64,000 nt of DNA from Kitasatospora cineracea (GCF_003751605.1 NZ_RJVJ01000002.1:1553001-1617000), one strand, 5' to 3'; counted from the first letter of the stretch, positions 44,665 through 54,188 are shown. Notes: generated from the letters alone by a model not told the origin. Program-made: numbers and translations.

Positions 44665-45318
44665 ATGTCCACCCCCGTCCACACCGCCGGAGCCGCCGGA
44701 GCCGCCGGAGCAACCGAACCCCCCGGAGCCGGAGCGGCGCCCGGCGCCGAGGGCGGCTGGGCCCGCCGGATCACCGACGGGGTCGAACCGAAGAACGTGG
44801 TCCTGGCGGTGCTGCCGCTGATCGGAGTGGTCCGCCACGGCTGGTCCGGCCTGGCCTGGGCGGCGTTCGCGGCGCTGTTCGCGGCCGTGCTGCCGACCTG
44901 GTTCATCCGGCGCGGGATGCGGCGCGGCAGCATCGAGGACCGGCACGTCGGCCGGCGCCGGCGCCGCCTGGTGGTGCTCCCGGTCGTCATGGGCTCGGTG
45001 CTGGTCGGCCTGCTGGCGATGCTCCTGCTGGGCGCCCCGGCCGACCTGACGGCGATGGTGCTGGCGATGTTCGCCTCGCTGGTGCCGCTCCTGGTGATCA
45101 CGGCCTGGTGGAAGGTGTCGGTACACACCGCAGTGGTGTGCGGCGCGGTGGTCTGCACCGCGATCGCGCTCGGCCCGTGGTGGCTGCTGGCGCTGCCCGC
45201 GGTCGTGCCGGTGGGGTGGTCCCGCGTGGCGCTGCGGGACCACACCCCGGCCCAGACGGTGGTCGGCGCACTGGTGGGGGCCGCCACCGCCGGGCTGGTC
45301 TTCTGGTCGGCCCGCTGA
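44665..45318 (+). CDS. PAP2-like integral membrane protein
   Basis: 217 residues, ATG with AAGGAG upstream. After an Ala/Gly/Pro-rich start come five or six transmembrane helices. Segments KVSVHTAVVCG and SRVALRDHTPAQ resemble the second and third motifs of the PAP2 phosphatase family (SGH and SR-H-D), with the third motif ending HTPAQ as in many actinobacterial members. It may dephosphorylate a lipid pyrophosphate, though motif one is degenerate. It converges on the acyl-CoA dehydrogenase gene. Confidence 0.7.
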   Translation: MSTPVHTAGAAGAAGATEPPGAGAAPGAEGGWARRITDGVEPKNVVLAVLPLIGVVRHGWSGLAWAAFAALFAAVLPTWFIRRGMRRGSIEDRHVGRRRRRLVVLPVVMGSVLVGLLAMLLLGAPADLTAMVLAMFASLVPLLVITAWWKVSVHTAVVCGAVVCTAIALGPWWLLALPAVVPVGWSRVALRDHTPAQTVVGALVGAATAGLVFWSAR

Positions 45319-45383
45319 CGGACCGCCCGCCCCGGCAACCCCACCCCGGCAGACCCACGCCCCGACAGACCCACCCCGGCGTG

Positions 45384-45400
45384 GCTGACGGGCCGTCAGC
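45384..45400. repeat. Perfect 17-base palindrome at the 3' end of the acyl-CoA dehydrogenase gene
   Basis: GCTGACGGGCCGTCAGC overlaps the stop codon of the minus-strand gene, between convergent genes; likely part of a terminator. Confidence 0.5.
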
Positions 45401-46613
45401 GGATCGGCGCCCCCGAGATCGCCCGGGCGATGACCAGCCGCTGGATCTCGCTGGTGCCCTCGAACACGGTGTAGATGGCGCTGTCCCTGTGCATCCGCTC
45501 GACCGGGTACTCGCGGGTGAAGCCGTTGCCGCCGAGGATCTGCATGGCCTGCGCGGTGACGAACTTGGCGGTCTCGCCCGCGTACAGCTTGGACATCGAG
45601 CCCTCGGCGCTGGTGAACGGCTGGTTGTTGACGGCCATCCAGGAGGCCCGCCAGACCAGCAGCCGGGCCGCGTCGATCCGGGTCTTCATGTCGGCGAGCT
45701 GGAAGGCGACGCCCTGGTTCTCGATGATCGGCTTCCCGAACTGCACGCGGGTCTTGGCGTAGTCGAGGGCCACCTCGTACGCGGCCCGGGCGATGCCGAT
45801 GGCCTGGGCACCGACGGCGGGGCGGGAGGCTTCGAAGGTGGCCATGGCGGCGTTCCTGCCGCCGCCCCGGGTGCCTTCGCGGGCCCGGGCGAGGCGGGCG
45901 TCGAGCTTCTCCTTGCCGCCGAGCAGGCAGTGGCCGGGGACGCGGACGCCGTCGAGGACGACCTCGGCGGTGTGCGAGGCACGGATGCCGTGCTTCTTGA
46001 ACTTCTGGCCCTGGCTGAGGCCCTTGGTGCCGGGCGGGACGACGAAGGACGCCTGGCCGCGGGAGCCGAGTTCGGGGTCGACGGTGGCGACCACCACGTG
46101 GACGTGCGCGATGCCGCCGTTGGTGGCCCAGGTCTTGGTGCCGTTGATCACCCACTCGTCCTTGGCCTCGTCGTAGACGGCGCGGGTGCGCAGCGCGGAG
46201 ACGTCGGAGCCGGCGTCGGGCTCGGAGGAGCAGAACGCGGCGACCTTGACGTCCTCGGGGGTGCCGAACATCTGCGGGGCCCAGGTGCCGATCTGCTCGT
46301 CGGTGCCGTTGGCGAGCACGGCGACGGCGGCCAGCGTGGTGCCGGTGATGGCGAGGCCGATGCCCGCGTCGCCCCAGAACAGTTCCTCCATGGCGATCGG
46401 GATGCCGACGCCGGAGGGGTCGAAGAACTGCTGGGCGTAGAAGTCGAGGGAGTAGATGCCCAGCTTGGCGGCCTCCTGGATGATCGGCCAGGGGGTCTCC
46501 TCGCGCTCGTCCCACTCCGCGGCGGCAGGGCGGATGACGTCGGCGGCGAAGCCGTGCAGCCAGTCGCGGACGGCGATCTGGTCCGGCCCGGGGTCGAGCG
46601 AGAAGGTGGTCAT
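45396..46613 (-). CDS. Acyl-CoA dehydrogenase
   Basis: 405 residues, ATG with GGAGG upstream. Standard three-domain flavoprotein: AFCSSEPDAGSDVSALRT (~residue 130) in the middle beta domain, the long GKPIIENQGVAFQLADM segment (~270) and the C-terminal ILGGNGFTREYPVERMHRD and VFEGTSEIQ, whose Glu is the usual catalytic base. It oxidises acyl-CoA to enoyl-CoA, passing electrons to ETF. The divergent TetR gene and two palindromes between them suggest local regulation by fatty acyl-CoA or a related ligand. Confidence 0.93.
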   Translation of the reverse strand: MTTFSLDPGPDQIAVRDWLHGFAADVIRPAAAEWDEREETPWPIIQEAAKLGIYSLDFYAQQFFDPSGVGIPIAMEELFWGDAGIGLAITGTTLAAVAVLANGTDEQIGTWAPQMFGTPEDVKVAAFCSSEPDAGSDVSALRTRAVYDEAKDEWVINGTKTWATNGGIAHVHVVVATVDPELGSRGQASFVVPPGTKGLSQGQKFKKHGIRASHTAEVVLDGVRVPGHCLLGGKEKLDARLARAREGTRGGGRNAAMATFEASRPAVGAQAIGIARAAYEVALDYAKTRVQFGKPIIENQGVAFQLADMKTRIDAARLLVWRASWMAVNNQPFTSAEGSMSKLYAGETAKFVTAQAMQILGGNGFTREYPVERMHRDSAIYTVFEGTSEIQRLVIARAISGAPIR

Positions 46614-46665
46614 GTCGGCCTCCAGGAGACGGTCGGGCGGGCCGGAGGGTCCACGCCACTGCGCT

Positions 46666-46710
46666 GTTACCTCCGGTAACATGGCGGCGAGTCTGCTACC
46701 GATAGGTAAC
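46666..46710. promoter_or_regulatory. Pair of TetR-type operators between acyl-CoA dehydrogenase and its regulator
   Basis: GTTACCTCCGGTAAC (46666-46680) is a perfect palindrome with six-base arms; a second, looser copy TACCGATAGGTA lies at 46697-46708. Both sit in the 147-base divergent promoter region, so one regulator could control both directions. Confidence 0.6.
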
Positions 46711-46760
46711 CGGTGTCAACGCCCGCCGAGCCGCATACCCGCCCGCACGAGGAGCAGCGC

Positions 46761-47384
46761 ATGACCACCGAACCCCGCCGCGAACAACTGCTCAACGCCG
46801 CCGACCGGGTCATCCAGCGCGAGGGCCCGAGCGCCAGCATGAACGCGATCGCCGCCGAGGCCGGCATCACCAAGCCCATCCTGTACCGGCACTTCGGCGA
46901 CCGGAACGGCCTGATCGGCGCGCTGACCCAGCGCCACACCGCCGGGCTGCTGGCCGCCGTCCGCTCGGCCCTGAACGAGCCGCTGGAGCGCCGCGACCGG
47001 GTCGAGCACGTGCTGGACGTCTACCTGGCCGCGATCGAGTCCCGCCCGCAGGTCTACCGGCTGCTCACCCACCCCGAGCCGGGCGACCCGACCGGCGCGG
47101 GCAACGCGCTGGCGCCCGCGCTGCGGCAGATCGCCGAGGAGATCACCCGGGCCATCCAGCAGCAGATCGACCTCGGCCAGGAGGGCCCGCTGCTCTCCGA
47201 GACCTGGGGCCGCTCGATCACCGGCATGGTGCTGGCGGCCGGCGACTGGTGGCTGGAGACCCGGCCCTGCCCGCGGGCCCGGATGGTGCAGGCCCTGGCC
47301 GACCTGCTCTGGGGGCGGCTCTCCGCCGCCGCCGACCTGCCGCCGATGCTGGCCGCCCCGGAGTCCCGGGCCACCGAGTCCTGA
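46761..47384 (+). CDS. TetR family transcriptional regulator
   Basis: 207 residues, ATG with ACGAGGAG upstream. Helix-turn-helix in the first 60 residues (SMNAIAAEAGITKPILYRHF). The C-terminal domain includes RPQVYRLLTHPEP and WWLETRPCPRARM. The position opposite an acyl-CoA dehydrogenase gene with shared palindromes suggests it represses that gene. After its stop, short CCACCCACCGCCAGC repeats fill the gap before the GH5 gene. Confidence 0.9.
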   Translation: MTTEPRREQLLNAADRVIQREGPSASMNAIAAEAGITKPILYRHFGDRNGLIGALTQRHTAGLLAAVRSALNEPLERRDRVEHVLDVYLAAIESRPQVYRLLTHPEPGDPTGAGNALAPALRQIAEEITRAIQQQIDLGQEGPLLSETWGRSITGMVLAAGDWWLETRPCPRARMVQALADLLWGRLSAAADLPPMLAAPESRATES

Positions 47385-47546
47385 GCCCCGGAGCCCCGGA
47401 GCCCAGCCCGCCACCCACCGCCAGCTGCCAGCCACCCACCGCCAGCCACCCGCAGAAAACATGAGCCCGTCTCACCTCTTGTGCGGCGGGAGCGGCTCCG
47501 GCAGGATCGGCGCACCCCGCCCCCACCCCCCGCCGTGAGGTGCCCC

Positions 47547-48737
47547 GTGCGCGTCCGCCGCTCCGCCGCCGCCCTGCTGCTCACCGCCGCCGCCGTCCTC
47601 GGCACCGTCTCGGCCGGCCCGCCCGCCGACCGCGGCCCGTTCGACGCCCGCAAGGTCTCCGCCACCACCCTCGCCGACGGCCGCACCGCCTTCACCGACC
47701 AGCGCGGCCGCGTCCTGGACCTGCGCGGCTTCAACCTCGACAAGTACGACGAGACCACCGAGGCCGACCTGCGCGAACTCGCCGCGAACGGCTTCCGGCT
47801 GGTCCGGATCGCGGTCTCCTGGTCCCGCCTCGAACCCGCCCCCGGCCACTACGACCGGGCCCAGCTCGCCCGGCTCGGCCAACTCCTCGACTGGGCCGGG
47901 AAGTACCGCCTGTACGCCGTCGTCGACTACCACCAGGACGTCTACGGCCAGTACTTCCTCGGCGGCGACGGCGGCGCCCCCGCCTGGACCACCCGCGACG
48001 ACGGCCTGCCCTTCACCCCCGACCCCGCCGACTGGTTCGCCGGCTACTTCCAGCCCTCCGTGCAGGCCGCCTTCCGCCACCTCTACGACGACCCCGACCT
48101 GCGCCGCGCCCAGGCCGACCTCTACACCACCGTCGCCCGCGAACTGCGCGGCAAGCGCGCCCTGCTCGGCTACGACCTGTTCAACGAGCCCTTCGGGCCC
48201 GTCCCCGGCGACCCCGCCGACCCGGCCGTCCTGGCCGCCGCCTCCGCCGCCCTCGAACAGGGCCGGCTCGCTGCCATGTACCGCCGCCTGATCACCGCCG
48301 TCCGCCAGGTGGACCGCGACGCCTGGCTGTTCGTCGAACCCACCGTGCTGGTCGGCCAGGGCGTCCCCACCAGCCTCCCCGCCTTCACCGACCCCCGCCC
48401 CGGCCCCGACCGGATCGGCTACGCCCCGCACTTCTACGACACCGCCGTCGAGGCCGGCCGGGACTGGGACCCCGCCGGCGGCTTCGTCGAGGACTACACC
48501 GCCGCCGTCACCGCCTACCCCCGCGCCCACCGCCTCCCCGTCCTGGTCGGCGAGTGGGGCCCGCCCTCCGCCGCCACCCCCGGCAACGCCGAACTGGTCC
48601 GCCGCCAGGTCACCGCCATGCGCACCTTCGCCGCCGGCTGGACCATGTGGTAATGGTGCCACGGCACCGGCGGCTACTGCGCCCTCACCCCCGACGGCCG
48701 CCCCGCCCCCGGCTACGGCCCGGTCTTCGCCCGGTGA
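47547..48737 (+). pseudogene. Secreted GH5 glycosidase (endoglycoceramidase-like) with in-frame TAA near the 3' end
   Basis: GTG start with GTGAGG upstream; signal peptide ~1-24. GH5 landmarks: RGFNLDKYDET, DYHQDVYGQYF, acid/base Glu in YDLFNEPFG (~residue 215) and nucleophile Glu in LVGEWGP (~340). Translation stops at TAA 48651-48653 after GWTMW (368 residues), yet the same frame continues for 27 family-like codons (WCHGTGGYCALTPDGRP...) to TGA at 48735-48737. The restored protein would have 396 residues. Both catalytic residues precede the stop, but the last barrel strand and a substrate-site Trp would be lost. A single substitution (for example GAA or TAC to TAA) explains it; read-through or a sequence error are alternatives. 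Confidence 0.8.
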
Positions 48738-48740
48738 CCG

Positions 48741-48768
48741 TCCCCGCGCCCCGCCAGGGGCGCGGGGA
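48741..48768. terminator. Hairpin terminator between convergent GH5 and peptidase genes
   Basis: TCCCCGCGCCCC and GGGGCGCGGGGA pair over 12 bases around GCCA. This CCCCGCGCCCC hairpin is a form I recall seeing repeatedly between Streptomyces genes. Confidence 0.75.
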
Positions 48769-48827
48769 ACCGCGCGGGCGACCGCGCACGGCCGGCGCCG
48801 GGAGCACGACGGCCCCCGCGGCCCCGC

Positions 48828-50855
48828 CTACTCCAGCCCGCGCCGGGCGAGCAGCGGCCCGATCTCCGGCCCCCGCCCCAGCACGTCCCGCACGCACTCC
48901 AGCGCGTCCCGGCTCCCGCCCCGCGACAGCAGCCGCTCCCGGAACAGCTGCCCGCTCTCCCGCACGCCGCGCCCGCCGGTGCCGAACCACTCCACCGTCT
49001 CGGCGTCCAGCACCTCGGACCAGATGTACGCGTAGTACCCGGCGCTGTACCCGTTCGAGAACACGTGGTTGAAGTACCCGGTGCGGTACCGCGGCGGCAC
49101 CGCCGCGACCGCGATGCCCGCCTCGGCGAGCGCCCGCGCCTCGAACGCCTCCGCGTCCTCGACCAGCGGGTCGGCGGCGGTCCGCGAGTGCCAGGCCCAG
49201 TCGAGCAGCGCCGCCGACAGGTACTCGACGGTCCGGAAGCCCTGCCCGTAGTTCTCGGCGGCGAGCATCCGCCGCACCACGGCCGGGTCCAGCGGCTCGC
49301 CGCTCTCGTGGTGCCGGGCGTAGTTGGCCAGCACCTCGGGCCGGGTCATCCACATCTCGTTGACCTGGGACGGGAACTCGACGAAGTCGCGCGGCACCTC
49401 GGTCCCGGCGAACGACGGGTACTCGACGTCCGAGAACAGCCCGTGCAGCGCGTGCCCGAACTCGTGGAACAGGGTCCGCACCTCGTCCCAGCTGAGCAGC
49501 GCGGGCTCGCCGGGCGCCGGGTGCGCGATGTTGAGGTTGTTGACGACCACCGGGCGGGTGCCCAGCAGCCGGGACTGGGCGACGAGTTCGTTCATCCAGG
49601 CGCCGCCGCGCTTGGACTCGCGGGCGTGGAAGTCGCCGATGAACAGGCCCAGCGCCGAGCCGTCCGCGTCGAACACCTCGAAGACCCGGGCGTCGGGGTG
49701 GTACGCCGTCAGGTCGGGCCGCTCGGTGAAGGACAGCCCGTAGGCGAGGCCGGCCGCGAAGAAGACGCCGTCGCGCAGCACCCGCTCCAGCTCGAAGTAC
49801 GGGCGCAGCGCCGCGGTGTCCACCTCGTAGCGTTCGGCGCGCACCTTCTCGGCGTAGAACGCCCAGTCGTGGGCGGCGAGTTCGCCGATGCCGTCGGCGG
49901 CCGCGGCGGCGGCCAGGTCGGCGGCCTCGCGTTCGGCGTTGGCGACGGCGGGGGCGACCAGGCGGCCGAGCATCGCGCTGACCGCCCCGGCGGTGCCGGC
50001 GGTCTCGTCGGCGACCACGTACGAGGCGTGGGTGGGGTGGCCGAGCAGGGCGGCGCGTTCGGCGCGCAGCGCGGCCATCTTGGCGGCGAGCGGCCCGTTG
50101 GTGTCGAGGCCGCGGCGCAGCGAGGCGGTGAGCAGGCGCTCGCGCAGGGAGCGGTCGGTGAGGGAGGCGAGTTCGGTCTGGTTGGAGAAGTTCTTCAGGC
50201 TGAGCACCCAGCGGCCGTCCTGGCCGAGGGCGCGGGCGTTCTCGGCGGCGGCGGCGACCGCGGCCCCGGGGAGGCCGTCGAGGGCGTCGGCGCTGTCCAC
50301 GGCGACCGCGCCGGCCAGTGAGGCGGCGTGCGTGTTGCGGCGGAACGCGGCGCTGTCGGCGGCGAGTTCGGCGTTGATCTCGCGCAGCCGGCGCTGGCCG
50401 TCGGCGTCCAGTCGGGCGCCGGCCCGGACGAAGGCGGTGTGCCGGCGTTCCAGCAGGCGCAGCGACTCGGGGTCGAGGCCGAGTCCGTGGCGGGCCTCGT
50501 GCAGGGTGTCGAGGCGGGCGAACAGCGCGGCGTCGAGGTGGATCGCGTCGGCGTGCGCGGCCAGCAGGGGGCTGATCTCGGCGTCGAGTTCCTGGACGCC
50601 GGGGGTCGTGTCGGAGGAGTCCTGGTTGAAGAAGACCGCCGAGACCCGGCGCAGTACCGCTCCCGAACGCTCCAGCGCCACCACGGTGTTGTCGAAGGTC
50701 GGCGGCTCGGAGTTCGCGGCGATCGCGGCGGTCTCGGCGAGCTGGTCGGCCATGCCCCGTTCGAAGGCGGGACGGTAGTGCTCTTCCCGGATCTCGGCGA
50801 AGGGCGGGAGCTCGTACTCCAGGGTGCTGGGCGAGAAGAAGGGGTTGTCGCTCAT
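48828..50855 (-). CDS. M3 family oligopeptidase / peptidyl-dipeptidase
   Basis: 675 residues, as expected. The zinc site HEFGHALHGLFSDVEYPSF (His and Glu of HExxH at ~residue 460, further Glu 25 residues on) lies in the conserved VRTLFHEFGHALHG block. It cleaves short peptides in the cytoplasm, releasing dipeptides or fragments. N-terminal half is helical as in oligopeptidase A/Dcp. The gene appears leaderless and converges on the GH5 gene. Confidence 0.93.
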   Translation of the reverse strand: MSDNPFFSPSTLEYELPPFAEIREEHYRPAFERGMADQLAETAAIAANSEPPTFDNTVVALERSGAVLRRVSAVFFNQDSSDTTPGVQELDAEISPLLAAHADAIHLDAALFARLDTLHEARHGLGLDPESLRLLERRHTAFVRAGARLDADGQRRLREINAELAADSAAFRRNTHAASLAGAVAVDSADALDGLPGAAVAAAAENARALGQDGRWVLSLKNFSNQTELASLTDRSLRERLLTASLRRGLDTNGPLAAKMAALRAERAALLGHPTHASYVVADETAGTAGAVSAMLGRLVAPAVANAEREAADLAAAAAADGIGELAAHDWAFYAEKVRAERYEVDTAALRPYFELERVLRDGVFFAAGLAYGLSFTERPDLTAYHPDARVFEVFDADGSALGLFIGDFHARESKRGGAWMNELVAQSRLLGTRPVVVNNLNIAHPAPGEPALLSWDEVRTLFHEFGHALHGLFSDVEYPSFAGTEVPRDFVEFPSQVNEMWMTRPEVLANYARHHESGEPLDPAVVRRMLAAENYGQGFRTVEYLSAALLDWAWHSRTAADPLVEDAEAFEARALAEAGIAVAAVPPRYRTGYFNHVFSNGYSAGYYAYIWSEVLDAETVEWFGTGGRGVRESGQLFRERLLSRGGSRDALECVRDVLGRGPEIGPLLARRGLE

Positions 50856-50868
50856 GGCGGCGACATTA
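50856..50868 (-). promoter_or_regulatory. Leaderless -10 box for the M3 peptidase gene
   Basis: On the minus strand TAATGT (50863-50868) ends seven bases before the ATG at 50855; no ribosome site. Confidence 0.5.
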
Positions 50869-51009
50869 CGGGCCCCCGGGCCCTGGCGGAACACTGTCAC
50901 GCCAAGCCGCCGCTCCGGCCGCCGCCCCTCGTGCCGCACCGCCCGCTGTCACCCCCACCGGCTACCGTCGACAGGTCCCGCCCCTGACCGGCCGAGAGGA
51001 GCCGCCGCC

Positions 51010-52698
51010 GTGCGCTACGCCCTGGTGCCCGACCCGCACGGCCCGGGCGGGCGGCTGCAGCCGCTCGACGAGGACGGCGCGCCGCTGGGCCCGCCGGAGC
51101 CCGCGCCGCGGCTGGCCGAGGCGGTGGCCGCGGTGGAGGCGGCGCACGCCCCGCGCTGGGTGTGGCCGACGGCGGACACCGCGTACGGCCCGCTGCTGGC
51201 CGCGCTGCCGGAGCGGCTGGCCCGCTGCCACGACCTGCGGCTGACGGAGGCGCTGCTGCTGGGCCGGGAGGGCCGGTTCGGGTCGCCGCGGTCGCTGGGC
51301 GCGGCCTGGGCGCGGCTGCGCGGCCTGCCGGTGCCGGCCGACCTGCCGGAGGGCGCGCTGCCCGACGAGGACGGCCTGTTCGCTCCGGACCGGCTGCAAC
51401 TGCCGCCGGGGACGGACCAGTTGGCGGCCGTCGTGGCGGTGCACGCGGAGCAGCTGCGGCGGCTGGCGGCGATCGCCGACCCGGCGGCCCGCTCCCGCTT
51501 CCGGCTGCTGGTGGCGGCCGAGTCGGCGGGCGCGCTGCTGGCCTGCGAGATGGCGCACGACGGCCTGCCCTGGCGCTCCGACGTGCACGACGCGCTGCTG
51601 ACCGAGCTGCTGGGCCCGCGGCCGGCGATCCCGGGCGCGCTGCCGCCGAAGCTGGCCGAGCTGGCCCTGGAGGTGCAGCGGGCGCTGGGCTCGCGCCCGT
51701 TCAACCTGGACTCGCACACCCAGGTGATCAAGGCGTTCGCGGACCGGGGCATCCAGCTCTCCTCGACCCGCTCCTGGGAGCTGAAGGCGGTCGACCACCC
51801 GGCGGCGGCCCTGATGGTGCGCTACAAGGAGCTGTCCCGGCTGCACGCCGCGCACGGCTGGGCCTGGCAGGCGGCCTGGGCGCGCGGCGGCCGGTTCCGC
51901 CCGGAGTACGTGGTGGGCGGCGTGGTGACGGGCCGCTGGGCCTCGCGCGGCGGCGGGGCGCTGCAGATCCCGCGCACCCTGCGCCGCGCGGTGGTGGCCG
52001 ACCCGGGCTGGCTGCTGGTGGTCGCGGACGCGGCGCAGCTGGAGCCGCGGGTGCTGGCCGCCCTGTCCGGGGACGCGGGGCTGGCCCGGACGGCGGCCGG
52101 CGGCGACCTGTACGCGGCGCTGGCGGCGTCCGCGTTCCAGGGCGACCGGGACAAGGCGAAGCTGGGCCTGCTGGGCGCGATGTACGGCCAGACCGGCGGC
52201 GGCATCGGCCCGCTGCTGAACACGCTGCGCCGCCGCTACCCGGCCGCGATGGGCTACGTGGAGGCGGCGGCCCGCACCGGGGAGGACGGCGGGGTGGTCT
52301 CCTCCCGGCTGGGCCGGGCCTGCCCGCCGCCCTCGGCGGACTGGCTGGACCTGACGGAGGCCCCGGAGTCCGGCGAGGCGGGCGGCCGCTCGGCCCGGGC
52401 CCGCGGCCGGTTCACCCGCAACTTCGTGATCCAGGGCAGCGGCGCGGACTGGGCGCTGGCGCTGCTCGCGGCGCTGCGCCGCCGGCTGGCCGCGCTGCGC
52501 TCCGGCGAGGACCGCCCGCACCTGGTGTTCTTCCAGCACGACGAGGTGGTCGTGCACACCCCGGCCGACCTGGCCGACGCGGTGGCCGCCGCGGTCGCCG
52601 CCTCCGCCGAGGAGGCCGCCGCGCTGGTCTTCGGCGACACCCCGGTCCGCTTCCCGCTCACCACCGCCGTGGTCGACTGCTACGGCGACGCCAAGTGA
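51010..52698 (+). CDS. Bifunctional 3'-5' exonuclease/DNA polymerase (family A)
   Basis: 562 residues, GTG start after GAGAGGAG. The C-terminal polymerase half shows family A motifs: motif A as VVADAAQLEPRVLA (~residue 340), motif B with RDKAKLGLLGAMYGQTGG (~380) and motif C QHDEVVVH (~517). The N-terminal ~180 residues are a degenerate 3'-5' exonuclease-like domain; the 5' nuclease of DNA polymerase I is missing. It is an accessory polymerase found beside full-length PolA in many actinobacteria, presumably for repair. Its stop is 14 bases from that of the convergent phosphatase gene. Confidence 0.88.
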   Translation: MRYALVPDPHGPGGRLQPLDEDGAPLGPPEPAPRLAEAVAAVEAAHAPRWVWPTADTAYGPLLAALPERLARCHDLRLTEALLLGREGRFGSPRSLGAAWARLRGLPVPADLPEGALPDEDGLFAPDRLQLPPGTDQLAAVVAVHAEQLRRLAAIADPAARSRFRLLVAAESAGALLACEMAHDGLPWRSDVHDALLTELLGPRPAIPGALPPKLAELALEVQRALGSRPFNLDSHTQVIKAFADRGIQLSSTRSWELKAVDHPAAALMVRYKELSRLHAAHGWAWQAAWARGGRFRPEYVVGGVVTGRWASRGGGALQIPRTLRRAVVADPGWLLVVADAAQLEPRVLAALSGDAGLARTAAGGDLYAALAASAFQGDRDKAKLGLLGAMYGQTGGGIGPLLNTLRRRYPAAMGYVEAAARTGEDGGVVSSRLGRACPPPSADWLDLTEAPESGEAGGRSARARGRFTRNFVIQGSGADWALALLAALRRRLAALRSGEDRPHLVFFQHDEVVVHTPADLADAVAAAVAASAEEAAALVFGDTPVRFPLTTAVVDCYGDAK

Positions 52699-52712
52699 GC
52701 GCCGGGCCCGGC

Positions 52713-53893
52713 TCAGCCCGCCGCGTCCGGCGTGGGCCGGGTGACGAGCAGCAGCAGCGCGTCGTCGCCGAGTTCGCCGCCGGTGTGGGCCAGCAGGTCG
52801 GCGTAGAGGCGGGCGACGGCGGCGTCGAGGTCGGCCAGTGAGCGCCAGCCGTCGCGGACCAGCGGCCCGGCGCGTTCGGCCAGCGGGTAGAACTCGCCGC
52901 CGCGGGCGCCCTTCGCCTCGATCACGCCGTCGGTGCAGAGCACCAGGACGTCGCGCGGCCGAACGGCACGGCGCTCGCGCGGGGCTGCCCGCCGACCAGG
53001 TGGCCGAGGCCGAGCGGCAGCCAGGGGTCCTCGGGTTCGAGCACCTCGGCCCGCCCGTCGGCGCGCACCCGCAGCGGCGGGACGTGGCCCAGGTGCAGCA
53101 GGTCGACGCTGCCGGGCTCGCGGAAGGCGGCGAACATCGCGGTGGTGAACTCCCCGTCGGGGACGTGCCGTTCCATGCTGGCCTCGATCCGGCCGGCCAC
53201 CGCGGGCAGCTGCTCCTCGTCGTAGGCGGCCTCCCGGAACGCGCCGAGCACCACCGCGGCGGTCTGCACCGCGCCGAGCCCCTTCCCGCGGACGTCCCCG
53301 ACCAGCACCCGGGTGCCGTACGGGGTGTCCAGCACCGAGTACAGGTCGCCCCCGATCCGGGCGGCGTCCGCGGCGGACACGTACCGCACGGCCAGCCGCA
53401 GCGGTCCGACCACCGGTTCGGGCTGGCGCAGCAGCGCGCGCTGGGCGGCCTCCGCGACCGAGCTGACGGCCGCGAAGGCCGCGGCTCGTCGCATCCGCAG
53501 TTCGGCGATCCCGGCGCTGAGCGCGGTGACCGCGACGTAGCTGACCATCGCGCCGTACAGGAAGCGGCTGTCGCCGAAGTCGACGACCTGGTCGAGGTGG
53601 CTGAGGCCGAGCAGGGCCAGCAGGCCGAGGAAGCAGACCGCGAGCAGTTCGCGCGGCCGCAGGGTCAGTGCGGCCACCGACGGGACGACGACCATCAGCG
53701 GGGCCAGGTAGCGGTCCTGCCCGGAGAAGTAGTCGGCGAGCGAGACCAGGCCGATGGCGGCCAGTGCGGGCGCGGCCCGGCGCAGCAGCGACAGGTCCTG
53801 GAGGTCGGCCGCCAGCAGGGCGTTGCGCCGCCTGCTGGGCGGCACTCCGCCGGTGCGGCCGGGTGGCGTGCCGTCCCCGCGTCGAAGGTGCAC
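52713..53893 (-). pseudogene. SpoIIE-type membrane phosphatase (PP2C), broken by one-base frameshift
   Basis: From the GTG at 53893 the first frame encodes four or five transmembrane helices (~residues 35-130), a short linker and most of a SpoIIE phosphatase domain (IGGDLYSVLDTPYGTRVLVGDVRGKG, here core GGDLYSV and GDVRGKG, then GHVPPLRVR). It stops after SAVPFG at ~52957-52961; restoring one base in GGCC gives PRDVLVLCTDGVIEAKG and the last ~75 residues to 52713 (393 in all). Such proteins dephosphorylate anti-anti-sigma factors. The defect has the same form as in csnR, gltA and recD2, so it is probably a sequence error. Confidence 0.8.
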
Positions 53894-53906
53894 CTACCGA
53901 ACATAT
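53894..53906 (-). promoter_or_regulatory. Leaderless -10 box for the SpoIIE-type gene
   Basis: On the minus strand TATGTT (53900-53905) ends six bases before the GTG at 53893; no ribosome site. Confidence 0.45.
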
Positions 53907-54090
53907 CGGACACCGGGCCGCCTTGCGCCGTCCGGGCGAAATCCCGGCGGTCCGGGCCGGGAACCCCGGGTTTCCCCGCCGTACGGGGGGCGGGCGCCGC
54001 ACCGCCGCGCCCGCCGTTGCGGTTCCCGGCCCGGCGCGGACTACCCTCGGGGACGGGTCGCGGGAGTGCGGGCCGGAACGCGCCCCCCTC

Positions 54091-54118
54091 TGGACTAAAT
54101 ACCCCCAGGGGGTACGGT
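54091..54118 (+). promoter_or_regulatory. Copper-responsive promoter with CsoR-type operator
   Basis: TACCCCCAGGGGGTA (54100-54114) is a perfect palindrome of the CsoR operator form. It lies between a -35-like TGGACT (54091-54096) and a -10-like TACGGT (54113-54118) with 16 bases between, so bound repressor would occlude the promoter until Cu(I) releases it. Confidence 0.8.
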
Positions 54119-54188
54119 GGTGGTCGTAGGCAGCAGATGCCCTGGGCCCCACGACCGGCCCAGCCCCAGCGCGTCCCGGGAGGTCCCC

